A DNA stretch of 14,385 nucleotides from Bacillota bacterium (GTDB taxonomy: Bacteria; Bacillota; Clostridia; Christensenellales; CAG-138), in contig JAEYHP010000145.1 in the NCBI GenBank assembly GCA_023409435.1, forward strand, positions 1 through 14,385, given 5' to 3'. A program made the translations under genes and the position numbers. Positions 13,072 through 14,385 of the stretch are shown here, piece after piece (positions within the stretch are counted from its first letter, which is position 1; every line of letters begins with the position of its first letter). Under the pieces are notes generated by a model that worked only from the letters and a program-made list of their open reading frames with translations, searched no databases and was not told the origin of the DNA.

Positions 13072-13748
13072 CGTTACTAAAAGAAAAGCTGCCGAATTTA
13101 ACCGACACGCAGCGCGAACAGCTTGCGCTCTATTTTGACCTGCTCGTCAAGGGCAACGAATCGATGAACCTCACCGCCATCGTGAGCCCGGAAAAAGCGG
13201 CGGACAAGCACTTTGTAGATTCGCTCCTCGTCCTCCCCTACCTGCCGCAAGACGCCCGCTGCATCGACGTGGGCACCGGCGCGGGCTTCCCCGGCATTCC
13301 GCTTGTGATCGCCCGGCCTGACCTACATATGACGCTTCTTGACAGCCTCAACAAGCGCGTACGGTTTTTGGAGGATACGCTTCAAGCGCTGAAGCTTTCC
13401 GCGCAATGCGTGCACGCCCGCGCGGAGGACGCCGCAAAGGGAGCACACCACCGCGAGGCCTACGATATCGCCCTCTCCCGCGCCGTGGCTCCGTTGCCTG
13501 TGTTGCTGGAACTGACCGCCCCGTTTTTAAAGGTTGGCGGTATTTCCATCTGTTATAAAGGCAAGAACGCGCAAGAAGATATAGAGGCCGCGAAAAGCGC
13601 GGCAAACATCCTCCACTTCTCGCTCAGCGTCGTTTCTTTTTCCATGCCGTACGGGGAGCGCGCGCTGATATTTGCAAAAAAGACTGCCCCCACGCCTAAG
13701 AGCTACCCACGAAAGGCCGGAGAGGCCACAAGAAAACCGTTATCATGA
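13065..13748 (+). CDS. rsmG: 16S rRNA (guanine-527-N7) methyltransferase RsmG
   Basis: RsmG (GidB) uses S-adenosylmethionine to methylate G527 of 16S rRNA, in the decoding region; loss can give low-level streptomycin resistance in other bacteria. The 227-residue protein shows YFDLLVKGNESMNLTAI (about 23-39), the SAM-binding CIDVGTGAGFPGIPL (66-80), LDSLNKRVRFLE (92-103) and the basic tail KSYPRKAG typical of the family. Two starts are possible. ATG 13065 overlaps the mnmG stop (ATGCTGA), fits translational coupling and aligns with the Bacillus N-terminus. ATG 13038, nine codons earlier, has no clear ribosome binding site. I prefer 13065, without certainty. Confidence 0.93.
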   Translation: MLTLLKEKLPNLTDTQREQLALYFDLLVKGNESMNLTAIVSPEKAADKHFVDSLLVLPYLPQDARCIDVGTGAGFPGIPLVIARPDLHMTLLDSLNKRVRFLEDTLQALKLSAQCVHARAEDAAKGAHHREAYDIALSRAVAPLPVLLELTAPFLKVGGISICYKGKNAQEDIEAAKSAANILHFSLSVVSFSMPYGERALIFAKKTAPTPKSYPRKAGEATRKPLS

Positions 13749-13926
13749 CGGTAAGCGGTACAAAAACGTCAAAACCAGCACATCCGGGAGAAAAATGGAA
13801 CAATCCCTGCCAAGAGTCCCCAAACGGACGCGAATATGCGCGAACAGAGGGGAAAGCGCGCTTTGTTTGTAAACGAGGCAGGAGATAGATAAGCCGCGCC
13901 GAAAGATTGCATCAGGAGGGAGCAGT
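13749..13926 (+). other. Gap between rsmG and the ParB/Noc gene
   Basis: These 178 bases hold no convincing gene or terminator, so the operon probably continues. The only clear structure is a perfect 12-base palindrome AAAGCGCGCTTT (13853-13864), a possible operator. It does not resemble the parS consensus or the Noc-binding consensus. The ribosome binding site AGGAGGG of the next gene is at 13914-13920. Confidence 0.5.
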
Positions 13927-14385
13927 ATGGCCGTTTTCGATTTTTTGAAGGACAAGCGCAGCGAGGACGCCGGGCAAAAAGGACAGGCGGTTTCCGTAGC
14001 GTTGCCGGGCGCCGATGGCAAAAAGCTGATGCGCCTGCCCGTTGAAGAAATACGTCCTAACCCCAACCAGCCCCGCAAAACATTCGACGACGAGTCGCTC
14101 ACGGAACTTGCCGACTCTATCAAGCAGGTGGGCCTGATCCAGCCGCTGGTGGTGCGCAAGACGGTAACCGGATATGAGCTGGTGGCGGGAGAACGCCGCC
14201 TGCGGGCCTGCAAGCTGCTGGGCATGAAAGAGGTGCCCTGCATAGTGGAAGACGCGATGGTGGAACAGGAAAGCGCCATGGTTGCGCTCATTGAAAACCT
14301 CCAGCGCGAAAACCTGCATTACCTGGAAGAGGCGGAGTGCTACGCGCAGCTGATCGCCTCCTACGGGCTAACGCAGGAGGAGCTT
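13927..14385 (+). CDS. noc: ParB/Noc-family nucleoid protein, probably Noc (partial, 3' end missing)
   Basis: The first 153 residues of a ParB-type CTPase clamp. Recognisable are IRPNPNQPRKTF (42-53), LADSIKQVGLIQPLVVR (61-77), the CTP-binding GERRLRA (88-94) and ALIENLQRENL (120-130); the DNA-binding helix-turn-helix begins at the window edge (LTQEEL). ATG 13927 follows AGGAGGG by 6 bases. In Firmicutes the usual order is rsmG, noc, parA, parB. A ParB-like gene directly after rsmG, with no parA between, therefore points to the nucleoid occlusion factor Noc. The N-terminus MAVFDFLKDK could be a short amphipathic membrane anchor as in Noc, but it does not closely match the Bacillus one. ParB (Spo0J) is the alternative. 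Confidence 0.85.
   Translation, partial: MAVFDFLKDKRSEDAGQKGQAVSVALPGADGKKLMRLPVEEIRPNPNQPRKTFDDESLTELADSIKQVGLIQPLVVRKTVTGYELVAGERRLRACKLLGMKEVPCIVEDAMVEQESAMVALIENLQRENLHYLEEAECYAQLIASYGLTQEEL

Noticed and set aside
13795..13872. 25-codon reading frame in the rsmG-ParB/Noc gap
   Set aside because: A weak GGGAG precedes the ATG, but the peptide has no recognisable feature and the palindrome overlaps its end; evidence is too thin to call it a gene.
13749..13926. parS or Noc-binding site near the ParB/Noc gene
   Set aside because: I looked for the parS 16-mer centred on CACGTG and for the Noc palindrome centred on CCCGGG; neither is present in this gap.

Overview
The window looks like chromosome from an anaerobic, endospore-forming member of the Firmicutes (class Clostridia). 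The grounds are a SpoIIP sporulation hydrolase, a two-iron desulfoferrodoxin, strong GGAGG-type ribosome binding sites, frequent TTG starts, and an mnmG-rsmG-noc/parB-like block, which in Firmicutes usually lies near the replication origin. Most genes are GC-rich. Two stretches (about 2.5-3.7 kb and 6.9-8.9 kb) are visibly richer in A+T and may have a different history.

Left part (1-2.4 kb, minus strand). The first codons of a secreted protein run off the left edge. glgB, the glycogen branching enzyme, lies upstream of it and ends inside a structured repeat. Middle part (2.5-8.8 kb): an AT-rich plus-strand pair (small P-loop kinase-like protein and YdeI-family protein) with its own promoter and terminator; desulfoferrodoxin divergent from a YccF membrane protein; a DeoR-type sugar regulator; a short SpoIIP; an APH-fold phosphotransferase; and an overlapping ECF sigma / zinc-finger anti-sigma pair with a likely autoregulated promoter. 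Right part (8.9-14.4 kb): malQ (4-alpha-glucanotransferase) on the minus strand, ending in a second, longer copy of the glgB repeat, with a long structured leader and a full-consensus promoter. Divergent from it is the mnmG-rsmG-noc/parB operon, which runs off the right edge.

glgB and malQ both handle alpha-1,4-glucans (glycogen and maltodextrin) and are probably functionally linked although about 7 kb apart. MnmG modifies tRNA wobble uridine, RsmG methylates 16S rRNA, and the ParB-like protein acts in chromosome segregation or nucleoid occlusion. The most unusual signal is the repeat found at both glgB and malQ. The two copies line up so that both stop codons fall on the same repeat base, one hairpin shows a compensatory base-pair change, and the malQ copy carries extra hairpin modules. 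I see no tRNA, rRNA, CRISPR array, transposase or phage gene.
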